Positions 21,601 through 37,400 of a stretch of 64,000 bases of DNA are shown piece after piece. Where the stretch lies: the NCBI GenBank assembly GCA_949752735.1, contig OX457037.1, positions 33,544,956-33,608,955 of the forward strand, given 5' to 3'. The number at the start of each line of letters is the position of its first letter. The first letter of the stretch is position 1. The DNA comes from Lumbricus terrestris. Lineage: Eukaryota > Annelida > Clitellata > Crassiclitellata > Lumbricidae. The notes under the pieces were generated by a model. The model saw only the letters and a list, made by a program, of their open reading frames with translations, ran no database searches and was not told the origin of the DNA. The translations under genes were made by a program, and so were the position numbers.

Positions 21601-23697
21601 TGTAATGGAAGTGAATGGAACAGACATTTTCTTATTATTAACTAGATGTTGATACCCGTCTTTTGTACAAGTTATGTCTACCCTATTTATATAGTTCTCA
21701 CTCGATTTACGTTGCTAGCCCGGCCTTTGGATAGCGTGCTTTGGCTGGTACTCGCCGGCTATGTCGGGTTCACATCCTATGTGTCAGATTTCTTGTGGCC
21801 CCTTGCAAGTGGACACATAATTTCAAATATACTTAATTAAAGCAAACTTCAAAATGTCTATATCTTGGCATTTAAATGACGTATCTAGCAGAAAATAGTG
21901 TGAATTGAATCAATTAATCAATACTCGTTCATTTATTTGATCTAGAAATGTGCAATCAATCAATTTGTTGTTTTCCAAACCAACCACTTTTACAGTTTAT
22001 TACTTGCTAATTGCATTGGCAATAAGAGAAGGTCGCAAAGATCATTGGCCTAAAGGGATCATTAATCCTGTTAAATAGGGACATGTTGTAAACAACAGAG
22101 ATGCAACGGCCAAGAAATACTTGCTAAATATGAGACTATTTAGCAAAATCTTTACTAAATTGTACGGTTCTGATTCTTAACAAAATAAGAAGAAAATGAA
22201 AGTTAATACGTAGAAAAAACTGTACGTCTGATAAATAGTTATATTTCATAGTACAGAACAGTGAAAGGTATAATTAAACAGGCATATAAACTTGGATACA
22301 TCAGGACGATTTATCACTATCACCAACCAAATTATAGTTTATTGCTTTCTTGAACGGTGATAGTGAAAGAAATTGCCTGATTCCTTCAAGAATTTTTCTT
22401 TCCATAAAGATGTTATATTGCTACGGTGTTGCATTTGCATACATGAGAGAGAGCAAGACTTTCAACTTATAGTATGACAACACTTCTTTTCTTGTTATTT
22501 TAACTCTATTATTTTATGACATTTGTAAATGTCCTGCAAGGCTTCTGCAACATTTATTTACCCAATTCATGTACTTGAGTGATCTTTCATTTATACATAT
22601 TGCATAACGCTTATAGCCTTATACTGATGGTCCACATGTCATTTTCATTCATTACAGATTGGATGGTCATGCCCGCAGTGCACTTACGTAAACCTACCAA
22701 CTCGACCAGGATGTGAAATGTGTGCCTCCGATCGACCGGTCACGTATACAACACCCTTTGACTACGCAGCCACAGGTCATGACGTGCAACTGGTACGTCA
22801 GGGAATGGAGGTTTTGCTAACATTATACACTAGTAGTAGCCTACTTAATTACGGTAGTCATGCTTAAATTATATTTTTCGCTTGCATATCTGGATATGTT
22901 TAAAAGTGTGGTTTACACTTTAACAGTGAGCTGCGTTTTCCCCCAGTCACTTTTAGTACACTCTCGTCTTAAATATTTTTATATTCATAATCAATATTCA
23001 TTATTGATCATACACCTTAAATCAGATTTTGTTGAAAGAATGCTACTTATGATTTTTTTTTTAAAACCAGTTTTGTTAACTGATGTTGATAGTTATTTAA
23101 TTTTCCATTCACTAATGAACTGTTTTCCATTAAGCTGCAAAGCCATGCATTACCTGTATGGAATGGCCTCCCTCTTGAGCTGTGCCTGTTCCATAGGTCG
23201 CTCTCCACTCATTCTATTAGCACCTGAAACTGCCCGTTTGAGCCATACTGGAGTCGGGATCGCCTCTGAGTAGTTTCCTTGAAGAGGTGCTAGGTAAAAA
23301 CTTGTATGAATAAATATATGAACCATGAACAGAACTACTCCTTGTCTAAAAGTCCTTCTCAGGCATTCCTCTCTCATCTTAAGACCGTTTTATGTGGCCG
23401 TGCTGAGGTTGGGAGCACCTCTGAGTGGTACCTTGAAGAGGCGCTATACAAGTTCTCTTAATGAATGAATATTGTATATTTTCCCACTCATGGGGTCATT
23501 ATTCAAAGACCATAGATTGAAATGCTTCACCATCTCGAGCCATGCCTTTCCACAATGCATCACAAAAACAACTGATAATGATAATGACTGGTGTTGTAGC
23601 AAACTATGCATTGTGTGTCTTTTCGTTCTAGTTTCCGGTTTCAACAGAAGACAGTTTTGACGATGTTGACGCCATCATTAGCGATTCCAGCTCTTGA
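18699..23697 (+). CDS. HOIL-1/SHARPIN-like LUBAC-type adaptor (LTM-UBL-NZF), six coding exons
   Basis: Coding exons 18699-18985, 20157-20256, 20840-20996, 21361-21590, 22658-22792 and 23632-23697 join in frame (975 nt, 324 aa). All introns are GT-AG. Residues about 40-80 resemble the LUBAC-tethering motif of HOIL-1L and SHARPIN that binds HOIP. Residues about 97-181 form the ubiquitin-like domain, including RPTMTVETLK and QKWIAGRRLSHDGETL, close to vertebrate RBCK1. A Ser/Thr/Pro-rich linker follows (182-258). The NZF finger is C263, C266, C277, C280 with the T-Y and M positions used for ubiquitin binding. The ORF then stops after a short acidic tail, so there is no RBR ligase domain. The first exon begins right after an acceptor AG (18697-18698), so a 5' exon must lie upstream; a longer N-terminus is possible. 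It is an invertebrate SHARPIN-type protein, or a HOIL-1 homologue lacking its ligase half. Confidence 0.85.
19078..19285 (+). repeat. tRNA-derived SINE copy, SHARPIN-like intron 1
   Basis: GGTTCGAATCCACCTCAAGC, GAGCAAGTCCTTCACTCGCA and GAAGGGGTGTTATAGCAAAT identify the same family as the copy at 14494-14705. It lies about 90 bp after the first coding exon. Confidence 0.8.
21053..21252. mobile_element. 200-bp MITE of the same hAT-like family, SHARPIN-like intron 3
   Basis: It starts CAGCGCTTCTTTTAAGG and ends AAAGAAAAGCCCTG, and shares the CCATGGTAAATT and CGAAATCGG words with the copy at 15879. The flanks GTTGAAAATT and GTTGAAATAG are an imperfect target duplication, consistent with an older insertion. 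Confidence 0.6.
23200..23475 (+). repeat. Two SINE 3'-end fragments
   Basis: Two neighbouring segments (about 23200-23320 and 23387-23475) carry GGGAGCACCTCTGAGTGGTA and CTTGAAGAGGCGCTATACAA or close variants, the shared 3' end of the SINE family, without A or B boxes. Confidence 0.55.
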
Positions 23698-23869
23698 TTT
23701 TAGAAGAACTTGAGATCGATAATCATACAGATACTGTGGATATTATGTACTTTAGATCTGACAACAGATTGTGAATAGAAGAATAATTACTGAGATACAG
23801 CGAAGTCTTCAGAAACTTATGTAAAACCAGATTGTGCAACGTGATTACCAATTAAATTATATTGTATCT

Positions 23870-24270
23870 ATAAATTTAAATTTATAAAGCGCCTCTTCTA
23901 GTGCGCACCAATCAGAGGCCCTCCCAGTGGCAAAGACCCTGAGAAAAGAAAGTAGTTTTGAGACAGCGAATAGATGTGCTTTGGGTAGCAGTTAATGGCG
24001 AAAATAGCTGATTCCAAAGTGAGGGACCAATGAAGGCAATAATTTGAATATTGATCAAAGCAGTCCTTGCATGCAGAACAATGAGATTATGTCTGTCATA
24101 TGAGCATAGTGGACAAAGAGAGAGTTCTGACATCAACAGGCAGATGTCATATGAGATCACAGCGATTACCAATATTTAGTAAGACCTTGGTGTTCATAAT
24201 GTTCAAGTATATATCATATAGTAGCTATCTGCAAACTTCTGAAGTACAGCTCGAAAGTCAAGCACACGAC
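23870..24270. repeat. Dispersed repeat downstream of the SHARPIN-like gene
   Basis: It contains AAGCGCCTCTTCTAGTGCGC, CAGAGGCCCTCCCAGTG, AGTAGTTTTGAGACAGCGAA and CCAAAGTGAGGGACCAATGA. Confidence 0.6.
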
Positions 24271-24697
24271 AATGGCTTATAAATACATGAGCATCATGTG
24301 GCATATGCATGAGCATCATGTGGCTTACAGAGACTGTTGACGGTCACTTTTCCTTGCCTTTCATTTTTTTGCACAGGTTGTGTCATTGGCTTTGAAGGAA
24401 CTCAACTGTTCATTAGTTTTTCATGAATTCTTTTCCTGTGAGCAATTTTCAAGGGAAGAGACTGTTAGCACTTTATGTAGTGGCATTGAGGAAGTATGTC
24501 TTCCGCTGGACAATGCTATTAATAATATTTTTCGTGGTTATTCTGAGTGCGAGAACAAGATATTTTCACCCAGTTACATATGGTCTGATCAATTTAATGA
24601 TTGTTTGCATCCAGTTATACTGTACAATGTACATGTGCTGTTGATTCACATCTAGTGCAATATTAAAACACCAATGATGTAAAGCAATTAGTAATAT

Positions 24698-24740
24698 AAT
24701 TATATATATATATATATAATTATATATATATATATATAGT
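24698..24740. repeat. (TA)n microsatellite
   Basis: Two TA runs separated by AATTA between the SHARPIN-like gene and RPS28. Confidence 0.9.
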
Positions 24741-24847
24741 GCCACTCACTGCCACATTCAGTAGCACACCCAGTGTGATAAGGCCTAGACTGCATGTTGC
24801 TGTTTAACAACACTGCCATTTCAAACAGTGGTGGCACCAGGATTTCA

Positions 24848-25166
24848 GTTTTGGGGGATGAAGCCCATGGACAGACTTGGTCCAGAAGTTGATAGAGACG
24901 AATCACGGAGGAAATTTTCCATTTTCATTCACCTAAATTTCTGATGACCTTTTTTAGTCATTTGGTCTAAATAAATATTTCATTTTTCCAGTCCAAAAAA
25001 GCTGACGACTTTTTTTAGTCGTTTGGTCAAAATTTTCTTTCTCTGTCCCAAAAAACCTGATGACTTTTTTGGGGGGGGCTTAGTCGAAATCTCATGAAAA
25101 TATTTCATTTTCACTGTCCAAAAAACCTGATGACCGTTTGGGGGTTTAGCCTGCCTAGCCCCCACT
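24848..25166. mobile_element. MITE-like element with GATGAC subrepeats
   Basis: Flanked by GATTTCA (24841-24847, 25167-25173), with G-rich left and C-rich right termini. The interior repeats about three times a segment containing CCAAAAAACCTGATGACTTT, related in inverse sense to the GTCGTCAG core of the elements at 3047 and 60738. Confidence 0.5.
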
Positions 25167-25194
25167 GATTTCAAAGATTATTAGTGTCGCTTCC

Positions 25195-25735
25195 TCCTCT
25201 ATCCAGGCTTGTGACGCAACAGGCAGAGTGCAATCAGCGGCGGAGTTGATAACCCATAGAGAAAAAGTCTTAAGAAGAGAGAGAAATTAGAGTGCTCTTC
25301 AGAGTGGATGGAAGGGAATTCCATAAGGAGGTCCGGGTGCGAATTGGCAGTTAATTCTGCCCGTGTTGTGCGGCCAACACTCCAGGGCCAAATAGAGGAC
25401 TTTATTTTGAGTTTTAACAGGGCCAACTTCGTTGCTATTGGCATACAATATTTGTGTTAATTGCTCAAGTAGGCCTACAGATCGAGTGCGCATTGCATTA
25501 TGAAATGAGGTCAAGGGGTCATAGCAAAAGCACAGCGTACTGTGGCCAAAGACAAATAAATCCCATCCCTCCGTAGACAGAACTTCGTTCCGGGTTTGGA
25601 GGATGAATGAACAGCCGACTGCCCACATTCTGAATGTCGTGAGATCGACGAGTCTTCATTAGGTCTAAAGTGTACAATAGCAATAATGTGATTTATGCAA
25701 AGCGCTATATAAACATTTATTTCACAAGACGGCGC
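25195..25735. repeat. Dispersed repeat upstream of RPS28
   Basis: TAGAGTGCTCTTCAGAGTGG, GGGAATTCCATAAGGAGG and the closing GCGCTATATAAACATTTATT relate it to the same family. It ends about 110 bp before the RPS28 start, so the core promoter lies beside a repeat. Confidence 0.45.
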
Positions 25736-25845
25736 CACGGCGCATGTTGTTTGCAAGATCTTGAACAAGCTGTGAAACGTTCTTTTTAGGTTTTCCGTTA
25801 CCCGTGGCGTGAAGGTTCAGACGAAAGTTTCGGTAAAGTTCAAAT

Positions 25846-29004
<3,159 letters not shown>

Positions 29005-29280
29005 AGCTGCATGGCTCTGCCAAGGTAGTCAACTTCACAACCTACTAAAAATGAGTTGGCAGAATGCTAATTTTATATATATATGATATATATATATATA
29101 TCATATATATAACATTGGTTTTGGAGATTGGTTTCAATTATAACCCGAAAGTTACGAATATGACCTGTTTAAGCAGATTGCAGTACCCAAAGATAGTTTT
29201 TTTAACAAGGTGTGTACTGTATACCATTGCAAATGCAAGTTTACATGTATAATGAATATATGCGAAAAAAGTAAGGTAAA

Positions 29281-31060
29281 GTATAGTCCTATTACGTACG
29301 CAGGAGGGGGTTGTCACTGGATTTAGGGATGTGCATATGAGGAGGGGAGTCTCGACAACATGTACATATGGAAAATAAATCTAATGAGGACATCCAGATT
29401 AACCTACTTATAACTCTGTATAGTAATATACAGGGTGGCTCAAAAAAAAATGTACCACCCGATAAAATGCAATAACTTCGCAACCGACTGACATTTTTCT
29501 GTGAAATTTTTCCAATTTGCAGGGGAATGAATTTCCAACAATCCCTGAAAGTTTCAATTGAAATTTTTCATTTTTGCCAAAGTTACAGCTGTTCAAACTT
29601 TTAATTCCATTTTTCCAAATATCCGGAGAATTATGCTCCAATACTTGTGATTTCCTTAAGATTTTTTGCAAATTACAACACACAAATTGATGATGATGTC
29701 ATACGACCTCACTATGAGCTGTAAAGAAGCTGTTTATGAAACAAACTGTTGGTATTTGGTAATATTTTATAGATTAAGGTCTCAATTCGTGAATCCATTA
29801 CTGAACGTTATGGGCAAAGTTTCTGAGGAGGATAAAATGGGAGCTCGGACGTGGCGTGAACAGAGACTGGGACATCGCGTAATCATAGCAAATTATCCAA
29901 TGAAAAGTGGAGCCTGAGCACATTGAAAGCTATCTGTAAACGTGTTTATGTAACGAAGATCAGATGTCGGAAGAAAGGCAGGAAGTGATCGTTTGGTCTG
30001 ACTGAAAAAACGCGATTTTCATGAAATTCGCTTGGTAATCGAAAGGGTCAGGTTTGCAAAGCACATTATGGTTTCGGCATAAGATATGCTGGCGTGTGTC
30101 ACATCTGCAAGAAAAGATTGCATTTAATCCTATTCAGTAGGTTGGATGTCAAACTCATCTTTGAACTCTCTTGCCCAGACTCATCGAAGACCAGGTATGC
30201 TTTAACATCTGGTTTTATTTTCCAGCTGGAAAGTGCGCCTGATTGCTCGCACGGCAAGGTTGATTATGATGGCGCTACCTTATTGCCATCAGCTGAAGTA
30301 AATGCATTGGCAAAGATGACTAACAAATTCGCCAGACCTTAGCCCTCTTGCTTAATCACGTCTGGTGATCTATGCTGGAACGCTGCAAGACATTTCATCC
30401 CAAGTTGGAAAACACTGGCCAGCTGAAGCAAGTCTTGCTGCCAATGTGGGGTCAGTTGCCGCAGGACCCGACCAACAAGGCCATACTGAACTTCACAAAA
30501 AGAATTTGATCTTGTGTTAAGGCAGGGAGTGGATACTCCCATCATACCTTACAATAAACTGCAAAACGGAATTCTGAGGTCGTAGTGAAAAGTGATATCC
30601 TTTGACATGGAAATCTACAAGTGACGTTCATTTTCCGCGGAAATTTGAAAAAACGAAATTTTAAGTTTGAATGGCTGTAACTTTTGCAAACATGAAAAGT
30701 TTCAAATGAAACTTTCGGGGATTGTTGGAAATTCATCCCCCTACAAATTGGGAAATTTTCGCAGAAAAAGTTCAACCGGTTGCGAAGATATCGCATTTTA
30801 TCGGGTGGTACATTTTTTTTTGAGCCACCCTGTAGTAGTATCCTATAGTAATCCGAGGGCCTTTGATTACATTAGAATTAAATTCAGATCTCAACCATAA
30901 ACTATAACAATTAACAAATTTTAGCTAGCATATATGTTTAACAAAGATAAATAGTAGCCTATGGTAACTAGCTAATTTACTTTTGTAAGGTGTAGAGAAG
31001 CCTATTTGTTTGCATGCATTGGGTCTGCAAAGTGTAAACATGGTACAAAAAGGAGAACAG
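29281..31060. repeat. Older dispersed repeat split by the mariner element
   Basis: The parts outside the mariner element (29281-29430 and 30833-31060) resemble 56923-57300: TAACTCTGTATAGTAATA against TAACTCTGTATTTCTGTAAT, GCCTTTGATTACATTA(G)AATTAAATT against its counterpart, and AGAAGCCTATTTGTTTGCATG against AAAAGCCTATTTGTACATATG. Confidence 0.55.
29431..30832 (+). mobile_element. Decayed Tc1/mariner element with about 200-bp inverted repeats
   Basis: It begins CAGGGTGGCTCAAAAAAAAA and ends with the inverse (TTTGAGCCACCCTG), flanked by TA on both sides. The first and last roughly 200 bp are inverted copies, both containing the ATGTACCACCCGATAAAATGC region. The middle holds a broken plus-strand transposase: the segment reading SPDLSPL near 30330, LERCKTFHPKLE, and PTNKAILNFTKR near 30470, all interrupted by stops and frameshifts. 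The element has split an older dispersed repeat. Confidence 0.85.
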
Positions 31061-31412
31061 GATTACATCTTGTTTTTCAATCATTTAAAAACGGAGGATC
31101 TTCCAGAATTTTTTAGGGCATTGTTCTGAAATATTCTAAACATTATGTTATTTGTGGTTTGTAGGTGTTTGTGACCAGCAAGTGATGTTAAAAAAATTTG
31201 GAAAATGACAATGTTTTCACTTCTGCATCATCAGAATATTCTTTTGAAGTGCATAGATACAATTCATATATGTGAACTTTCTAAATATTCTTAACGATGT
31301 AAGAAGGTCAGACAAACAAAAAACTTGTTCTTTTATACATTTTTTATATGAAAAACTGATGCCATACATGGCACAGGTGTCTCTTGTAAACAAAGCTGTC
31401 CTTAAAAGTCGA

Positions 31413-34400
31413 CTACAAAACGCCCTGCATATGGTATCTTCGAATAGCACCGTCACGGCAACATGTATAAATTGATCGCCCGTCTGTCACCACTTTGTAC
31501 AATGGATCACAATCGGACCCAGTGAGCTCGAGGCCACTTGTAAGGTTCTCGTCGAGAAAGTAACAGGAACCATCACCTAAAACACAAACATTAAATTACA
31601 ACGGTTCAATTTGTTTTTGGGGTAAATGTAACGTCGGGCACACAACACCAGTAAAAATCTAATTATAACCTCTAGGTACCAACAATCCATTTACGAGACA
31701 GTACTTGACCAGCATCACCATAAACAATTCAATGCTATTACTTGAGAGGAGGAATTAAGCAATCTTGCTTCATTGTGTCAATCACAGGTAGATGTTTAGA
31801 TGGAGGCATTGTCTTGGGACTGTCGCAGCCCAGCATCATGCCTCTATTGGCTCTTTGCTCAAGAATGACCTTCCTGCTACAACTCGTTGCTTAGATCTTA
31901 TCTGCGAACTACTGTTTGCACCCATTGTCTTGAAACTCCTTTCTCAAGGGTTCTTCCCACTGAGAGCACTTCTGATTAGAATGCACTGTAAAGGGCACTT
32001 TATAAATTCAATCTTGGGAAAAAGCTGCATATGCTAAAGCTGCAATTCATATAGAATTGACTTGAATGGAATAGAGCACTGCAACTTCCACTGTCCAATC
32101 CATTACCTCTGCTAAAACAAGTCTTGAATTGTTGACGAATGTAATTTACAAACATAAGAAAACTAATGTCCGTCAAAACCAGTTTGAAAACTTTTTAATA
32201 CCTGTATGCATTCCAGAACACACGGTGTGGGATAAATTGTTACTCATTACTCAAGTGGAAGTGATGGACTGTGAAAGGTGCAGCCCTATATTTGAGTCTG
32301 GGGTGGCCACATTTTTATCATGAATGGTAAACACCAGGTAGATGACACCTGACTTTTGCTTAATTCCTAATCATATCAATCGTAACTATGGAGTTACACA
32401 GTGCCTGTACAATGAAACTGCGGTTTCTGCCAAGCGACTGCTTTTGTGAAATGTTTTCAAAGGTGTTGTATTTTAAAACCTGTAAAGCATCTTGTATGGT
32501 GTGAGCTATTCAGCAGGGAACCCAACAGAATAGGAAAGCCTCAAGGCAGCAAAGAAAAATCTTAGAGTGGATAGAAGTGGAAGGTCATTCCATGAGGCAG
32601 AACCTACAATAGTGAAAGCATAATGTTCAGCCAAAGTGGTTCTTGCCAAGGAACAAAAGGATCAAGATGATCAGCAGAGTGAAGTGACTGGATGGAGACT
32701 GTGGAGGAGGTGCTGTGAGTTTCCATACATGAAATACTACAGCATAATGAGTGCTTGGTAAGTGGCATACCTGTTGAAATGAAACAGCCTCTCTTGTATG
32801 GCAGTAACGACAGAATGGCTGATCGAGTTTCATGAAATGATGCTAGAAATGAACTAAAAACAACAAAACATCAGAACTGTCAGAAATCCACACAGCAATC
32901 ATACTTGTATTAGCTGCTCACAGTGCATATTTGTGGCACTGTAATCATTAAACTAATTCTACTCAAATGAAAGCACAAAAGCTGAAACTGCTACACGTTT
33001 GCCATTGCTTTGGTTTTTACACATTGGATTCAGCAATGACACTTTTGCATAGTGCTTGAAGTTGGATAGACTCACCCTAAATCAAAAATGTATTTGCCAC
33101 AAAATAACTACTTGCCAATACGGCCCAAAAGTGTAAAATATTTAAGTCTCATTCAAAGAATTCCTTGGGAGGCTTGCTCTCAGCAGTACAATAGTACATC
33201 ATATCTCCACAAATGCTAATTTCTTAAACTGCATGCCACTGTTTATGTTTATTAAACTAATTCTACTCAAATGAAAGCACAAAAGCTGAAACTGCTACAC
33301 GTTTGCCATTGCTTTGGTTTTTACACATTGGATTCAGCAATGACACTTTTGCATAGTGCTTGAAGTTGGATAGACTCACCCTAAATCAAAAATGTATTTG
33401 CCACAAAATAACTACTTGCCAATACGGCCCAAAAGTGTAAAATATTTAAGTCTCATTCAAAGAATTCCTTGGGAGGCTTGCTCTCAGCAGTACAATAGTA
33501 CATCATATCTCCACAAATGCTAATTTCTTAAACTGCATGCCACTGTTTATGGAGCACTGCATTCTAGGCAACCAGTTGTTTATTAATTCAGTGAATGATG
33601 TAGATGCTATAGGATTAGATTTGCACGTTACCTTGTGTTACGTGTATCGATAACGTTGACATGTGAATCATCTGTCCCACATATGACCAAGTGATCCGAC
33701 AGAAAAGTGCAGCAGTTAACGGCCTCTGGGCAGGCAATGCTAAACACCTAGACACGATACATATGAATGAAAAGTTAAATGTGAAGCTGCAGATGAAATC
33801 TACAGCAACTAGCGGCAGTGTTTTAGGTCAAATGAAAAATTCACCTGAACAAAAAGAAATAAAAGCTCTTTAGAGAAGAATTCAACAGAAAGATAACAGC
33901 TGAAAATATGTCCAATGAACTATAATAACTATTTAGTATTAAGCAGAACCATGCCTTCTCAGTTGTTGGCCTCTCAACTTGGAATGGTCTTGTTACTCTG
34001 AAATGTTCAATTCAAACCTAGAAACTGTCCTTTTTTAGGCACCATAGGACAAAGAAAAACAAAGGACAGATGACTTGCCTGCAAAACCAAACAATGAAAT
34101 GCCACTGAATCCGTGAGCAAGGATAGCAGAGGGAATAAAACTGCATGCAAACATCGCTACACAAAATCCTAGGCATCCATACTTAGAGAAAATATCATTT
34201 GCCCTCTAATGAAATCCACGTTGAAACAATGTTGATTCACATCCTTAGCTCTCTCTTTCAGATGGCAACCACCTGTCACATGATTGCAATCGTATGTTAC
34301 GTCATGACATGTGCATTTAATGTTTTCATAACTCAAAGCGATTCTAGCAATGGTTTTCATCATAAGAGACTTGCCTTCTTTCTGCTGTGAAGTCCATAGG

Positions 34401-37400
34401 CCTTGAGTGATTTATTCTCACAGGCGAGTAGAAGCAGTTTGCCTTCTGTTAATATTTCTCTTTCCCCTGTAAATAGAAGTATGCATTACTATTATTACCT
34501 TTATTTAAATCATAGGTAGAAATGAGGATTAAGAAAGCATCAAAGAAAGCGAAAGAAAAGCATGTGGAATAGCAACATCTGCTGAAGTTCTGGCAGGCAA
34601 AGGTGTTACCAACTTTAGGCAAAAAATTAAGATGATCATAATAGTATTACGCATTTACGAACAATCAACAGCACTATTCAATTTTGTCTACACAAGGTCT
34701 TCAAAGTCCTTAAAAAACAGTCATTCTTAAATACAGACAATGTGAGTGCTCAGCCAAGTGGCCAGCATTCCAGAGTGTGGCAAATATAGCACCTTATAAG
34801 AACTAACAGGTGCAAAATGCTTGTCTGTCCTTTAAATATTCAGACAATCATAAATAAACCAAGAAAAAAAAATCATGACTTGATATAAATATGTTTATAT
34901 CAGTGGTTGAGTGATCTGCCTGAAATGCCACATATACATTTCAACACTCGAAAACTGTCTTTCCCTGAGGCTGGTCTTGAAAGAGCATAAGTAAATGTTT
35001 TGAAGGACCCCCACATAAATGCTCTCAATGAATGAATTAACTTAACGGGAGCTTATATAAGAACAGTTACAGGCCCCAAAAATTCTAAGACCAATACAAT
35101 GAACTGAACAAGTCTAAATTTGAAGTATTTTTCCCAGCATTAAAGCAGAAATCTGGAGCCCAAAAAATGCTGCTACCTGGAAGTACATCTGGCTGCCCTA
35201 GATCACAGTCCCTTGATGGCACTCCAACATGGCAGCCATTGATGACTCCCCCTTCGACGTCATCAAACGAAACCAGACACGAAGAACGACCACAGTCCCA
35301 TAGCTTCGCCGTTCCGTCACGTGAAACTGACACGACGTTACGACCTCTTTCAACAATCGCCAAATCGAGGATCCCTTTAAGAAAACAAACAAGACAAAGT
35401 TATCTATGCATTAGATGCTGACATAAGTTAACAGTTAACAGGTCTGAGGGTCTATGCAATCCGCTCCCATTCATGTATCACATACACACAAAATTAGATT
35501 TTCATTCTCCTCCCCCTGCTGCACCTCATACATTTTGTGAACCATCCATACACACTAGGGAATGTAATCCCGGGATCTCGAATCTCGGGATCCCGATAAT
35601 CCCGGATTTTTTTTCAATCCCGAAATCCCGGGACTGGCAAAGATGAAATCCCGTGCGTCCGGGACTACAGTTTTTTCGTTGAAATTACTTTATTTAACTC
35701 TAAATTCCTTCCTGGTCATTGCTCGGAAGGCGCCAATTGAACAGATAGGCAGAGGCTAGCGTACAGGGACAGATAAAGACGTATACATAGTACAGGGGTT
35801 ATTTTAAGGAATTTTCTCAACTGCACATAAATGACGTATTTTGAGAATGGACATAAGAAAGTCAGGGTGAGAATTGCCGGGGGGGGTTGGGGGGTTCAAC
35901 CCCCTCAGTCTCTTTTAGGACCCCCCTAGTTCAGTCTTCAGTGCACACCCCAGGGGGGTCGTCTCCAACCCCCCCAGTTTTAAGTTGCGCCAGTGCAACA
36001 TAGCATTAACTGATTTACCCAGAAAAGGAGCAGTTTTCCATGGTGTATGGTAATGGTGAAGCTACATGTAGTCTAATGCTAAGTGGAGTGCCGACGCGGA
36101 AAGGGAGAACAGTGAACCATTGTCGCTTCATGTCGCTTCATGCATAGGCGTAGTCAATGGCTATAGCCTGCCTCTGAACTTCCCACCAACTTTTCGGAGA
36201 ACTAGAACGCATTATGCATATGGCACCCACGCACTGTGACTCATCTGGCATAAGGGAGGGTCAAACCAGGGAGGAGGGAAGAGGGAATTATCACTGAAAG
36301 CCGTGCAGCCAAGGCAGGCGTGGTCATCCAACTGTTGGGGGAAGGGGCCAATACTATCAAAATAGCGCTAATGGAACCTATGTTTTCCAAGCCATGGAGT
36401 CCACGCCCAAGCCGACCAAAGTTGGCTTTGACCTTAGGAAAGGGTCAACAAGTCTTGTATGATAAATTGGGCGAATCACGGATGCCTGACACCTTAATTA
36501 CTCTACGGACCTGCATTTCACTGAAAACCACAACATGCAATGACAGACAAATAGGTTATCTCCAAAGAGGTGGTCTGAGAAGGATGTGACGCACGGTGTA
36601 TATCATCGGATACGACAGCTGTGAAATATATAGAAAGGGCAGGGGTGCAGAGAGAACTAAAGAAGAAAGCATCGGTGGCTGGGCCACATACTTAGAGGAG
36701 AGGGTATGCTGGTGAAGTTGCGGGAGGGACGCATGGAGGGAAGGCAACGAGAGGCAGAAGAAGATTAAATATGTTGAGTGATTTCGACAATCGAGATACA
36801 TATAGTCGCACCAAGAGGAGGGCGCAGGACAGAGAGGGATGGAGGAGTTCGGAGGGAAACACGAGGTCGTCCATGTCACAAACCTGCCCAGCGGCAGAAG
36901 ACTGAAGAGGAAGAAGAAATATATAGAGCCTAACATAATCTGCTACATAGTGTGTCAGATTGGAAGTATATAGCTGGATACTAGATCATGCAGTTTACAC
37001 GGAGTGAAGGAGATTTGGAGACCCGAGTGTACTGTATATCCTACATGAGATTATAAATAAAGCGCAACACTCCGCTAGGCGGTTGCTATTATATAGCCTA
37101 GCTAAAGTAGCCCTATAAATTCAAATTGTCAACGTGGCTAAAAAGATAAGCCTTCTTCAGTTTTGTTTCTCAAAATGGATGCGTAAAAATTCCGATGGCC
37201 TATGAAAATGTCGGCGTTTGGGATGACGATTAGCAAGCCGGAAGAAACATCGCGATCTACAGGGGCTGCGAAAAGGGTGCACGTACTGCTGGATCAATCT
37301 GATCATGTACGTAGGTCTACATAAAGGTATGCGATGCTGCGATGCAGATCACTAATATTATGGCTTCCAGGTCTCAATGAACTTATAACCGTCGTCCGTC

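Noticed and set aside
24380..24655. 91-aa ORF after a possible acceptor, downstream of the SHARPIN-like stop, considered as RBR exons
   Set aside because: It has no RING or IBR cysteine pattern and no matching neighbours.
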